NCBI GenBank assembly: GCA_947498785.1
Contig: CANMLS010000038.1
Span: 1 to 59,047, forward strand
Direction: 5' to 3'
Length of the DNA: 59,047 bases
Origin: an uncultured Aquimarina sp.
Lineage (GTDB): Bacteria; Bacteroidota; Bacteroidia; Flavobacteriales; Flavobacteriaceae
The notes under the pieces were generated by a model, which made no database searches, had not been told where the DNA came from, and worked only from the letters and a program-made list of their open reading frames with translations. Made by a program: the position numbers and the translations under genes. Of this stretch, positions 51,243 to 59,037 are shown piece by piece. Within the stretch, counting starts at the first letter, position 1. Each line of letters opens with the position of its first letter.

Positions 51243-51655
51243 TAGTCCTTTACAATTTGTTTGGGGCTACCGTTTTCATCGATTTCCCATACATTAAACA
51301 CTCCATCTCCATCAAAATCGACCACTGCGGTTGCCCTGGCTTTAAAATTGGATACGCTGGCTTCAAGAACTTCATAACTATAATTTGCCGTTCCGCCAGT
51401 TTTTACAGTTTTTGGTGCTTCATAATTAAGTTCTGAAAAATCTAAGGAGTATTTAGAATTGAGATAGCGATACTGTGTTTGCATATCGCTGATTGTTTTC
51501 AGCTGAATTTTAGCTTCTTGAGCTTTTGCCTGTGCAATTAGTGGTAAAAAATTAGGTAAGGCAATCAATAATAAGATTCCGATAATGGCTAATACCAGAA
51601 GCATTTCTTGAAGATTAAAAGCTTTTGTTTTTTTGTTGGGTAGGATTTTTTGCAT
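51242..51655 (-). CDS. Major pseudopilin, GspG-like
   Basis: This 137-residue prepilin is the first gene of the secretion operon. The leader MQKILPNKKTKA is followed by FNLQEMLLVLAIIGILLLIALPNF, with Glu at +5. The globular part contains the aromatic and Asp-rich loop VVDFDGDGVFNVWEIDENG, which resembles the calcium-binding C-terminal loop of GspG pseudopilins. It should be the main subunit of the pseudopilus. It lacks the usual Gly at -1 and has Ala there instead. Confidence 0.88.
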   Translation of the reverse strand: MQKILPNKKTKAFNLQEMLLVLAIIGILLLIALPNFLPLIAQAKAQEAKIQLKTISDMQTQYRYLNSKYSLDFSELNYEAPKTVKTGGTANYSYEVLEASVSNFKARATAVVDFDGDGVFNVWEIDENGSPKQIVKD

Positions 51656-52325
51656 AATTATTTTATAATCAAAATAATGGTAAAAGTAAGGTTTTCAAAG
51701 AAATATTGGAGATCCAAAATAAAATGTGTACAGCTTTATTTATAAATCTTCAATGCTTACCATACCATCAATCTTTAATGATTCATTTTTTTATTTTAAA
51801 AACAATTTAATATCTAAAAGATCTACTTCTTAATGTCATAAGTTTCTTTTTTGTTACCTTATGTAAGATTAACAATATTTGTATTTAGGTATATTCTTAT
51901 TACAAGGCTCAATATTTAACCTTACAATTCTTGTTAAATCTTTTATTAATGCAATAATACTACATCCTAGTAGCATTTTTTGAGACTGGGATTTTTTTAT
52001 ATAAATATTTCTAGTACTTTATGATTTAGATTGTCAATAATAATCTTGGATGCGTTATTATACGGTAATTTCATATAAGAATTAAATATATAGGTCTCGA
52101 AAACAAATTCAATATGATACTCTACAGGTGTTTATTTTTTATTAGAATTTTGATATTCTAACAAGAAAAATTAACGTTTTAAGATCTCTACTTCTTTCCA
52201 TCTTCAAAAACATCAATCCTTTCAAACTACTGATATACTATCGACTACAGTGTTTTTTGTTTTTTGGCACGGCAATTGTTTATACTATAATCAAACAATA
52301 AATATTAATTTAAAATAATGTAGAT
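51656..52325. other. Intergenic region upstream of the secretion operon
   Basis: Long AT-rich spacer that should hold the promoter of the secretion operon (minus strand) and of the small transcript at 52326 (plus strand). No gene, RNA family or repeat was recognised. Confidence 0.5.
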
Positions 52326-52427
52326 ATGAAAACTTTATACACGATTACATGGACATTAAACTTTAAACCATTTATCAACTTTTTAAAAGAGCTTCCAGCT
52401 TCTTCTAGCTACGCAATTCATAGGTAA
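52326..52427 (+). CDS. Possible small peptide gene (33 codons)
   Basis: MKTLYTITWTLNFKPFINFL, then KELPASSSYAIHR, ends in TAA at 52425. There is no clear ribosome-binding site, and no family is recognised. A strong terminator 56 bases downstream (52483-52517) shows that something on this strand is transcribed here, so it is either a small peptide or a small RNA. The aromatic N-terminal part and the polar ELPASSSY end could be leader and core of a modified peptide, but that is only a guess. Confidence 0.35.
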   Translation: MKTLYTITWTLNFKPFINFLKELPASSSYAIHR

Positions 52428-52482
52428 GTCATGAGTTGGCATAGCAAGACACCATCCATAAGAGGATTGGTCTATAAAACGT

Positions 52483-52517
52483 AAAAAAGCGAGGTGATTT
52501 TGATCTCGCTTTTTTTA
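52483..52517 (+). terminator. Rho-independent terminator
   Basis: AAAAAAGCGAG and CTCGCTTTTTT are perfect arms, with a T-run. No other plus-strand gene precedes it except the 33-codon frame. It also faces the RAYT gene on the minus strand and may act on both. Confidence 0.85.
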
Positions 52518-52560
52518 TATCTCCACTGGTATAAGTTTGTACCTTGGGTCCATGTTTTAT

Positions 52561-53130
52561 TTATTTAGACAGTCCTAACAGTACTCCTTCATTATCAATT
52601 TTTAAAACAGTCTGATCATCCTGATAATTTCTAGCACTACTATATTTCCAATCAATAGCATTGATTACAAAACCAGATTCAATAGGATTATTATGAATAT
52701 AATCTATCTTTTGCTCTATGACTTTATCTGTCCATAATTCTATAGGCTTATTGTGATGTTGCCAAAATTGATATTTACTTACATTTCCTTTTTCTTTTCC
52801 AGCTTTTTCAAACATCCAAAGTAGCCATTCTCTTCTGCTCTCTTGAGAATTATCTTGTATTGCTTCTATCACTTTCTTTGTCGTATGTTTTTTAAAATCA
52901 CGAATCAATCCTGATGGATTTCCATTACCAGATCGAAAAACCAAATGAACATGACTAGGCATAAAACAATAAGCATAAAGTTCCATTCCTTTCTCTTTTC
53001 TACAATACTCTATACTTGCTGCCAATATTGAGAAGTATCGTTCTCTTGTGAACACGTCTATCCAGTATACTATAGCAAAACTCACAAAATAGAGTCCTTG
53101 CTTATTATGAAATTTATATTTTCTACTCAT
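52561..53130 (-). CDS. REP-associated tyrosine transposase (RAYT, Y1 type)
   Basis: This 189-residue protein belongs to the Y1/HUH transposase superfamily, RAYT branch. It shows GLYFVSFAIVYWIDVFTRERYF, the HUH motif FMPSHVHLVF, and the nucleophile region IDYIHNNPIESGFV with the single catalytic Tyr. HUH enzymes nick and rejoin single-stranded DNA at hairpins; RAYTs act on the REP hairpins around them. About ten such palindromes lie within the next 1.5 kb upstream of the gene, and a duplicated 5' fragment is at 54259-54339. Confidence 0.93.
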   Translation of the reverse strand: MSRKYKFHNKQGLYFVSFAIVYWIDVFTRERYFSILAASIEYCRKEKGMELYAYCFMPSHVHLVFRSGNGNPSGLIRDFKKHTTKKVIEAIQDNSQESRREWLLWMFEKAGKEKGNVSKYQFWQHHNKPIELWTDKVIEQKIDYIHNNPIESGFVINAIDWKYSSARNYQDDQTVLKIDNEGVLLGLSK

Positions 53131-53197
53131 TGCTGCAAAGTATAAAATATCAGTTTCATTTTTTGAAACAATACTATAATTATTAAAACAATAACAG

Positions 53198-53616
53198 CCA
53201 TGTTTTTATAAACACGACCGTTATAACAGTAGTTCTTAATTTTGCTCATTTATCGCATCGCTGGCGCAAGTTTGTAACTTGTGCCTTTTCAAACATTATA
53301 AAAGTAAAAAAGCTATGATACTTACCATAGCTTTGCTTTGTATAATTTGTCATATCCTAACTTGTCTGGCTTTGACGGCACCCGTCACAGACGAGCGCTA
53401 GCGGGGCCATGTTTTTATAAACACAACCGTTATTACAGTAGTTCTTAATTTTGCTCATTTATCGCATCGCTGGCGCAAGTTTGTAACTTGTGCCTTTTCA
53501 AACATTATAAAAATAAAAAAGCTATGATACTTACCATAGCTTTGCTTTGTCTACTTTGTCATATCCTAACTTGTCTGGCTTTGACGGCACCCGTCACAGA
53601 CGAGAGCTAGCAGGGG
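53198..53616. repeat. 209-bp tandem duplication upstream of the RAYT gene
   Basis: CCATGTTTTTATAAACAC starts at 53198 and again at 53407. The two units of 209 bp differ at only a few bases. Each contains one CAAG-type REP and one inverted CTCGTC-type REP. A third, shorter piece (53617-53683) repeats only the end of the unit. Confidence 0.9.
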
Positions 53617-53822
53617 TCTACTTTGTCATATCCTAACTTGTCTGGCTTTGACGGCACCCGTCACAGACGAGCGCTAGCGGGGGACTATAAAGCTAAAAAA
53701 GCATACTCTGCATAAAAACAAAACCACAACCTATCAATAAAATAGATCGTGGCTGTTTATATTTTTTAGCCTTGTTTTGCCAAGCTTTGACGGCACCCGT
53801 CACAGACGAGCGCTAGCAGGGG

Positions 53823-53966
53823 GAGAACAAAAATGCAGAACTCCTTAAAGACCCTACAATGCTTAAACGTTTACAGGATATTGATAATCTGCCTACAGAA
53901 GATAAAAGCGGTATCCTATATGCTCTGGATAACCTCCTTAAAGCGGCTAAACTTAAAACTTTATAA
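53823..53966 (+). pseudogene. C-terminal fragment of a helix-turn-helix regulator
   Basis: The frame starting just after a REP G-run reads ENKNAELLKDPTMLKRLQDI, then DNLPTEDKSGILYALDNLLK and AAKLKTL, then stop. This is the typical last helix pair of XRE-type regulators of Bacteroidota. The DNA-binding half is missing, and the 5' break coincides with the REP end. An overlapping frame (53833-54120) was not accepted. Confidence 0.7.
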
Positions 53967-54258
53967 ACCAAAAACAGCCACATCTTTTACAAACATGACT
54001 GCTTTTACTATTTATTACTTTTACCTACCAAACCTTGACGGCACCCGTCACAGACGAGAGCTAGCAGGGGAGCTTAGCGGGAGCGGGGGAATTATTATAC
54101 AAAAAGTCCTATTATTGTAAACCAATAATAGGACTAAGAATAAGTTGTAAATCTATTTTAGGATTAAGTAGAAATATGTAAACTTTTTTTAGCTTAAATA
54201 TTTACTAATATCCTGCAAAGCTTTGACGGCACCAGAAACATTCTGGCGCTAGCGGGGG

Positions 54259-54339
54259 GAACACGTCTATCCAGTATACTATAGCAAAACTCACAAAATA
54301 GAGTCCTTGCTTATTATGAAATTTATATTTTCTACTCAT
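54259..54339 (-). pseudogene. Duplicated 5' fragment of the RAYT gene
   Basis: The first 27 codons of the RAYT (MSRKYKFHNKQGLYFVSFAI, then VYWIDVF) recur here identically, at an offset of 1209 bases. The copy continues for about 355 bp in all (to 54615), including the upstream spacer and the palindromes, with about ten mismatches. Its left break falls directly at the G-run of a REP (54259). Confidence 0.92.
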
Positions 54340-54648
54340 TGCTGCAAAGTATAAAATATCAGTTTCATTTTTTGAAACAATACTATAATTATTAAAACAA
54401 TAACAGCCATGTTTTTATAAACACGACCGTTATAACAGTAGTTCTTAATTTTGCTCATTTATCGCATCGCTGGCGCAAGTTTGTAACTTGTGCTTTTTCA
54501 AACATTATAAAATCCAAAAGCTATGATGTTTACCATAGTTTTGCTTTGTATAATTTGTCATATCTTAACTTGTCTGGCTTTGACGGCACCCGTCACAGAC
54601 GAGCGCTAGCAGGGGCACCCGTCACAGACGAGCGCTAGCGGGGGTTAC

Positions 54649-55137
54649 CTATCCAGGAACATCTGTTAAATATCTTATGTTGAATAAGATGGAAGGGTTA
54701 AGTTCTTTAAATAAATAAAAAGCATCTATAAAAATTTTCATTTCATTAGCCAATATGAAATGATCATCATTACTCTCTAAGAATTTAGCTACGGTAATCA
54801 CAGGTTCCTCATTATGCATTTCTTCAATCTTAACCAGATCATTATCTTGAAAAAACCTTGAGTATTTCTTTTCATAGTTCTTTTGGAAGTCTTGAGCATC
54901 CTTTGTGAAGAATATCACGAATCCATCCTTATAATTTTCTTTCTTCTTATCTGTAATTTTAAACCATGACGGTACAAATCTTAAAGAATCTACTTGAAGA
55001 ATAATCTCTCTTTTATATATCATTTCAAGTTGTGCTCTTTCTTGTTTTGAGTCTTTAATAAATTTTTTTACAAACTCATTTGGATTTCTTGGTTCTCCCT
55101 GTCCAAAAATTTTTCTTAAACTTGTTAATACGCTCAT
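54649..55137 (-). CDS. Putative immunity protein of the orphan RHS tip
   Basis: This 162-residue soluble protein has no signal or membrane helix. It starts 2 bases after the RHS fragment gene, which is the immunity position. The sequence (FVKKFIKDSKQERAQLEMIY, FVPSWFKITDKKKENYKDGFVIFF, FLESNDDHFILANEMKIFIDAFY) is not a family I recognise. If the RHS tip is a toxin, this is its likely antagonist. Its stop codon is 4 bases from a REP palindrome, as in the left island. Confidence 0.55.
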   Translation of the reverse strand: MSVLTSLRKIFGQGEPRNPNEFVKKFIKDSKQERAQLEMIYKREIILQVDSLRFVPSWFKITDKKKENYKDGFVIFFTKDAQDFQKNYEKKYSRFFQDNDLVKIEEMHNEEPVITVAKFLESNDDHFILANEMKIFIDAFYLFKELNPSILFNIRYLTDVPG

Positions 55138-55139
55138 AA

Positions 55140-56066
55140 TTAATTATCAAATAGTTCATTATAATAATAATAACCAGTAGCCCCTGATAAACCAGCTCCA
55201 ACTGCCCACCTTGCGATTGATCCCCAATTTGGAGGTATAGTCAAAGTTGATCTTGTAGCCTGACCTAAACCATTTAATCCCATACGCTGAAAATACATCC
55301 TTGACGTTTCTCTTACTCCTGTACCTCTTGCAAATTGACCTAGTGAGTTTCTAAATACTATACGTCTTACTCCGTGTCTGATCATAATCCCTTGAGAATA
55401 AGAGCTAACACTCTGGCTAGTTGATGAGAACAGACTTCCTCCTGTAAAATAAGCACCTAATATACTGGAACCACCTACTATTCCAATAGTACCTCCAACA
55501 CTAACGGCAGTTGCATTCATCCAGAAATTACCAATTCCATCAGGATCCCAGTTCTGCCATCCAGCATCAAAGTTTTCAGCAAACCCTGTTGCGTCTATTC
55601 TCCAAGTATTTATATCTTGCCAGAGTCTATCAAATTGTTGCCCATACGATACTTGCCATTGTAAATCAGCTAGTTCGTGATTAGAAGAAAATTGATTATT
55701 TGTTAAGTTTTGCCATTGAGCCATAGATCCAGAAAACCTTTGTTCATCAGGAATATAACTAGCTCCTCCACCTCCTGAACCAGTTAAATAAACAGTATCT
55801 AATGTTCCACCATCTACATCACCTCCATTGCAGGGAGGGTTGGGACAAGCCATTCCTCCATCAGGATCAACCATTGTGATTGGATTATTCCCCATACCGA
55901 GATAAGGAGAGTTAAACTGCCCATAAGGATCCGTAGTCAACCACCGTCCAATCCTGCTATCCCAAAGCCTAAGCTCAAAAGCTTCTTTTCCAGTTTCGGT
56001 ATCTTTTTCTTGACCCTGGTATGCGTAGCGGTAATCTCCTTTAAGATCACGCCCAGGCATTGGCAT
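55140..56066 (-). CDS. Orphan RHS C-terminal tip (core end plus toxin domain)
   Basis: This 308-residue protein begins within an RHS core: MPMPGRDLKGDYRYAYQGQE, then DTETGKEAFELRLWDSRIGRWLTTDPYGQF and GMGNNPITMVDPDGG. Full RHS proteins run for thousands of residues; here an in-frame TAG stands just before FSFGMPMPG, so the N-terminal part is missing. The tip (about 85-308) has a Gly-rich hinge and a segment from IRHGVRRIVFRNSLGQFARG onward. It is probably a silent, displaced tip that could recombine with a full RHS gene. The toxin type is unknown. Confidence 0.8.
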   Translation of the reverse strand: MPMPGRDLKGDYRYAYQGQEKDTETGKEAFELRLWDSRIGRWLTTDPYGQFNSPYLGMGNNPITMVDPDGGMACPNPPCNGGDVDGGTLDTVYLTGSGGGGASYIPDEQRFSGSMAQWQNLTNNQFSSNHELADLQWQVSYGQQFDRLWQDINTWRIDATGFAENFDAGWQNWDPDGIGNFWMNATAVSVGGTIGIVGGSSILGAYFTGGSLFSSTSQSVSSYSQGIMIRHGVRRIVFRNSLGQFARGTGVRETSRMYFQRMGLNGLGQATRSTLTIPPNWGSIARWAVGAGLSGATGYYYYNELFDN

Positions 56067-56224
56067 TCCAAAGGAAAACTAATCAAACGCATTTTTTTGA
56101 TCGGTTTGCCTAATTACCCTAGTACCTTTCTTCTACATTTTTTTAAAAGAACGTATGTCTTATCGACCTTGTAAATATAGTAAAATTCCACTTCCTATTG
56201 CCACCACTACCACCAAAGCTATCT

Positions 56225-56800
56225 TTACATAATGGGTAGTTATAGCCGCTCTTCCTATCGTCAGGGTCTATAACGCAATTATATAAAATAGCCGCGCACA
56301 GGCTGCTATACTTGAACTTTTGAGGTTTAAGACATGATTTTTACGGAAGATATTATAATATTGTAGCGGTATAATCGTGTCGTAGACGTGATTTGGGTGG
56401 CTCTGGTGACATTTTTAATGGTTTTGAGCAAGTTTGTGTGACGTTCAATCGGCACTTTGCCTAACACTTCAAAAGTGGAAGATCACCACCGCATTTGCCT
56501 TTCAATCTTCCACTTTTGAAGCGTTTTTTCCGTATGAGTGAGAACGATTGATCTTAAAGCTGAAGTGCGCAACTGCCGTTGCTGCTGACCTTCAGCTTTA
56601 AGATTAATCATAGCCATCTGGCGATTGAAGATAACTGCGTGTACGCAAAACTGGCGTAGCCGTAGCGGAGAGGAGCAGCCGACACACAAAAAGGAGTGTA
56701 ACGGTTTTGTGTGCCAGACGATTTTTATGTGTTCCGATTTATCAAAATATAAACTTTCACATAAATAATCGGCTAGGCAGCGACCAAGCGGCGTAGCCAA
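56225..56800 (-). repeat. Structured element B, inverted homologue of element A
   Basis: In minus-strand order it has CACATAAATAATCG (56758-56771) pairing with CGATTTTTATGTG (56719-56731). The 17-base core shared with element A is at 56667-56683. A perfect 15-bp hairpin (56551-56565 with 56590-56604) follows, holding an inner GCAAC/GTTGC stem. A 17-bp inverted repeat with CTTCAAAAGTGGAAG arms lies at about 56467-56520. A GTTATAGACCCTGACGATAGG stretch ends near 56263. The overlapping 105-codon frame is not accepted as a gene. Confidence 0.65.
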
Positions 56801-56939
56801 TGAAGTAGCGATTTTGCTTAATTAATTCATAGCGATAGCGTACCATATTGTTTTTAAGCAAAAAAGTAGCTACGGGTGAAAGAGGAACGGAATAAGGTCA
56901 TATATTTCTAGTGGAGATTGACGACCGAAGGTGAGGAAG

Positions 56940-57063
56940 TCGTAACGGTCTGGAACAATTGCTATTTCTGCAATTGTGGAAGAAGAAAATATGACTTATG
57001 GAGTGACGAAGGAACACCTTTGATCAGCTTATGGGCAAAGCATTTTTCTTGCTGCGCCCATAA
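56940..57063. other. Further hairpins next to element B
   Basis: ACAATTGC (56955-56962) pairs with GCAATTGT (56970-56977), and TTATGGGC (57029-57036) with GCCCATAA (57056-57063), both perfect 8-bp arms. No gene is supported in 56801-57104. They may belong to the same structured element or act as end signals. Confidence 0.45.
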
Positions 57064-57112
57064 TAACTATTCGACCGTAGGGAGACACTTGGATTTTATC
57101 CTATGAAAACAA

Positions 57113-57138
57113 AATCCCGAACCTTACGATTCGGGATT
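57113..57138 (-). terminator. Terminator of the ParE-type toxin-antitoxin operon
   Basis: AATCCCGAA and TTCGGGATT are perfect 9-bp arms. On the minus strand a TTTTGTTTTC run follows. It lies 16 bases past the toxin stop. Confidence 0.8.
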
Positions 57139-57153
57139 CAGATAAAATGTTCT

Positions 57154-57435
57154 TTAATTTCTTGGCTTCCTACTGGTTTTCATAACTGCATGGACAAAGA
57201 TTTTCTTTTCTTCTATGGTGTAATGGATTCCGTAAGGAAAACGTTTTGTAAAAACAATGCTAAAATCCCTATAACGCATCTGGAAGTGTTCAGGGTCTCT
57301 TTCTATTCTTGTAATCTCTACATCTATTGCCTCTAACAATTCAATACCTAGACCTTCTCTTTGTTCCTCATACCAATCAAGGGCTTCAGCAATATCTAAC
57401 TCTGCCCCTGTTTTGATAATCAATTCATACCCCAT
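57154..57435 (-). CDS. Type II toxin, RelE/ParE family
   Basis: This 93-residue protein has the ParE/RelE fold: MGYELIIKTGAELDIAEALDWYEEQREGLG at the start, IERDPEHFQMRYRDFSIVFTKRFPYGIHYTIE in the core, and IFVHAVMKTSRKP at the end. ParE-type members poison gyrase, while RelE-type members cut mRNA; the sequence is closer to the ParE-like plasmid-stabilisation group. It overlaps its antitoxin gene by 11 bases. Confidence 0.9.
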   Translation of the reverse strand: MGYELIIKTGAELDIAEALDWYEEQREGLGIELLEAIDVEITRIERDPEHFQMRYRDFSIVFTKRFPYGIHYTIEEKKIFVHAVMKTSRKPRN

Positions 57436-57691
57436 ACTTAGCCCGTAAATCAGATTTTACAGCAGACCAACTCCTTCCACTTTCTGGATTGGCTTTATGA
57501 TCCTCTAAACGTTGATCTAAAATAGCTTTTTGTTCTGCGGTAAGTTCATAAGAGGGTTCACTTACTTTTCTCCTATTTTTCAATAGCTTTTTAAAAGTCT
57601 CGATAATCTTAGGATCTTTTACATTGTTCAATTCATTCTGTATCCATTTGATATCTCCCTGTAAATCCATAATATTCATTTTTGCATTCAT
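57425..57691 (-). CDS. Antitoxin of the ParE-type pair
   Basis: This 88-residue protein precedes and overlaps the toxin gene, as is usual. The second half (YELTAEQKAILDQRLEDHKANPESGRSWSAVKSDL) matches the putative addiction module component family, in which an L-x-x-R-L-x-x-H/Y-x-x-P-x-x-G-x-x-W-x-x-V pattern grips the toxin. The N-terminal helices (MNIMDLQGDIKWIQNELNNV) probably dimerise. No operator is obvious, but the AT-rich stretch before the start could hold one. Confidence 0.88.
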   Translation of the reverse strand: MNAKMNIMDLQGDIKWIQNELNNVKDPKIIETFKKLLKNRRKVSEPSYELTAEQKAILDQRLEDHKANPESGRSWSAVKSDLRAKYGV

Positions 57692-57748
57692 AACAAAGAT
57701 AGTTTATTTTTAAGTTAGGAGGTCGCAAAATAGCAACCCCCATTTGTT

Positions 57749-58039
57749 TTACATTAATTTTGATGCTGCTTTTATCAGTTTTGATATACCTTCGAGTTCA
57801 TCAGATGGATGACTGGATATCAATATTTTAGAGAGCCAATACACATTGTCTTTAAAACTCCTGTTGTACTCATCTTTATCATCCAACTGACTCAATAAAT
57901 GTAGGTTGTCTAACAATGTTTGTTGCATAAAACCAAGTTCGCAAGGGTCAACTATTGGGATTTTAATATATGTTTCTTTAGTTGTAGGGTCTGTATGCAC
58001 CGTTTTGGCATACTTTTCTGTTAATTCTTGTAAATTCAT
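57749..58039 (-). CDS. Hypothetical protein, 96 residues
   Basis: This small soluble, acidic protein is not recognised. It is mostly helical: MNLQELTEKYAKTVHTDPTT, LGFMQQTLLDNLHLLSQLDD, IKAASKLM. It lies between the tyrosine recombinase gene and the toxin-antitoxin pair, all in the same direction. It could be a cargo gene of a small integrated element. No start other than ATG 58039 is likely. Confidence 0.55.
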   Translation of the reverse strand: MNLQELTEKYAKTVHTDPTTKETYIKIPIVDPCELGFMQQTLLDNLHLLSQLDDKDEYNRSFKDNVYWLSKILISSHPSDELEGISKLIKAASKLM

Positions 58040-58242
58040 TGTTACAGTTTTTAAGGAGTGAAAGAACCCGTTTTAGCCTTCCTTCTGTACTGTAACATAC
58101 AGCGCAAGGGTTTCCCTACTTGCAGACGTGACGGGCATAATTTTTAAGACACTGTTTTCGTGGTTACAGTTTTAAGGAATAAAAATACTATGTTTTTTCC
58201 TGTTTAAGGGCTTCTATTTTGTGTTTTCATAATGTTGTTGTT

Positions 58243-59037
58243 TTATCCTATCGGATGGTATTTATCAATATCGGTTTGTAAATCTTCTAAGTCATTGATT
58301 AGATATGCTTCTGTAGAACTTACGTAACGGTGTCCTGCCATATATTGGGTTTCTCGTAGGTTGTAACTCTTTAACCAATGGGTAATTACCGAGGTTCGTA
58401 TTTGTTTAATGCTTTCTACTTTATTGTTTTGCTTGTGTAATTGTTGTATTAGCTTTTGTATCACATTACCAAGATTCAAGCTATTACCTGTACTGATAAA
58501 AAACAGGTCAGTTTCCTTTTTAGTTTCTGATAGAATGGTTTGTCTGGTTTGTAAAGTGTATTCCATCATATCCAAGATTTGGTGTGATTCTAATTTTAGG
58601 GTTCTTTCATTACTTCTTCTGGTAGCTGCGATGTAAATATTTCCTTCTCTTAGTTTTACATCTTGTAATTGCAGGTTTTTGAGTTCAGTAGTCGTTATTC
58701 CTTGATATACTAGTAAACTAACGATGATTTCATTTCGTTTTTTTGATAGGCTATCACTCTCTAACTGTTTATAATCGTAATAGATTTTTTCTAGTTCTTG
58801 TTTGGTAAGTATATGATACAAGATGTCACGTTTGATGCCTTTGATATCAATATTAGTAGTTGGATTATCACTTCTTAACCCTCGTTTTATGACCCATTTG
58901 TAATAATGTTTTAGGCTATTGATATAGGATTGTATGGTACGACTACTTACTTTTTTACTTCGTAAATATTTGGAATTAGTACCTTTCACTGGACACAAAT
59001 AGTAAACCTTTAAGTATAGCATATTACTTTTGTGCAT
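58243..59037 (-). CDS. Tyrosine recombinase/integrase, with changes at catalytic positions
   Basis: This 264-residue phage-integrase-type protein has part of a core-binding N-domain (SSRTIQSYINSLKHYYKWVI) and a catalytic domain ending MAGHRYVSSTEAY with the nucleophile Tyr. The positions usually holding the first Arg (here QGITTTELKNL) and the H-x-x-R His (here KQIRTS) are changed, as far as aligned by eye. The reading frame may go on past the window edge, so the N-domain may be complete. It is the likely mobility gene of the right island, and its C-terminus resembles the remnant at 1713-1862. Confidence 0.85.
   Translation of the reverse strand: MHKSNMLYLKVYYLCPVKGTNSKYLRSKKVSSRTIQSYINSLKHYYKWVIKRGLRSDNPTTNIDIKGIKRDILYHILTKQELEKIYYDYKQLESDSLSKKRNEIIVSLLVYQGITTTELKNLQLQDVKLREGNIYIAATRRSNERTLKLESHQILDMMEYTLQTRQTILSETKKETDLFFISTGNSLNLGNVIQKLIQQLHKQNNKVESIKQIRTSVITHWLKSYNLRETQYMAGHRYVSSTEAYLINDLEDLQTDIDKYHPIG

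Larger units (their letters stand above)
53259..54645. repeat. Cluster of REP palindromes next to the RAYT gene
   Basis: Copies lie at 53259-53285, 53370-53406, 53468-53494, 53579-53616, 53646-53683, 53785-53823, 54033-54070, 54221-54259, 54468-54494, 54578-54615 and 54615-54645. Most are in minus orientation. The shared plan, read 5' to 3', is C4-6, GCTAGCG, a 6-base stem, TGT, the stem partner, and TGC(C). The stem sequence changes between copies (CTCGTC/GACGGG, CCAGAA/TTCTGG, CAAGTT/AACTTG), yet always pairs. The same family occurs at 1283 and 3244. Confidence 0.9.

Noticed and set aside
53833..54120. 95-codon plus-strand frame in the REP cluster
   Set aside because: It is in the wrong frame over the regulator fragment and reads through two REP copies.
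53259..54645. CRISPR array or integron attC cassette array
   Set aside because: Spacing is irregular, orientation is mixed, there is no cas or integron integrase gene, and a RAYT gene explains the palindromes better.
56483..56800. 105-codon minus-strand frame over element B
   Set aside because: The frame is not kept in element A, while the stems are; the Cys/Arg-rich product looks like translated structured DNA.
56918..57106. 62-codon plus-strand frame near element B
   Set aside because: It spans two perfect hairpins and has no recognisable protein features.
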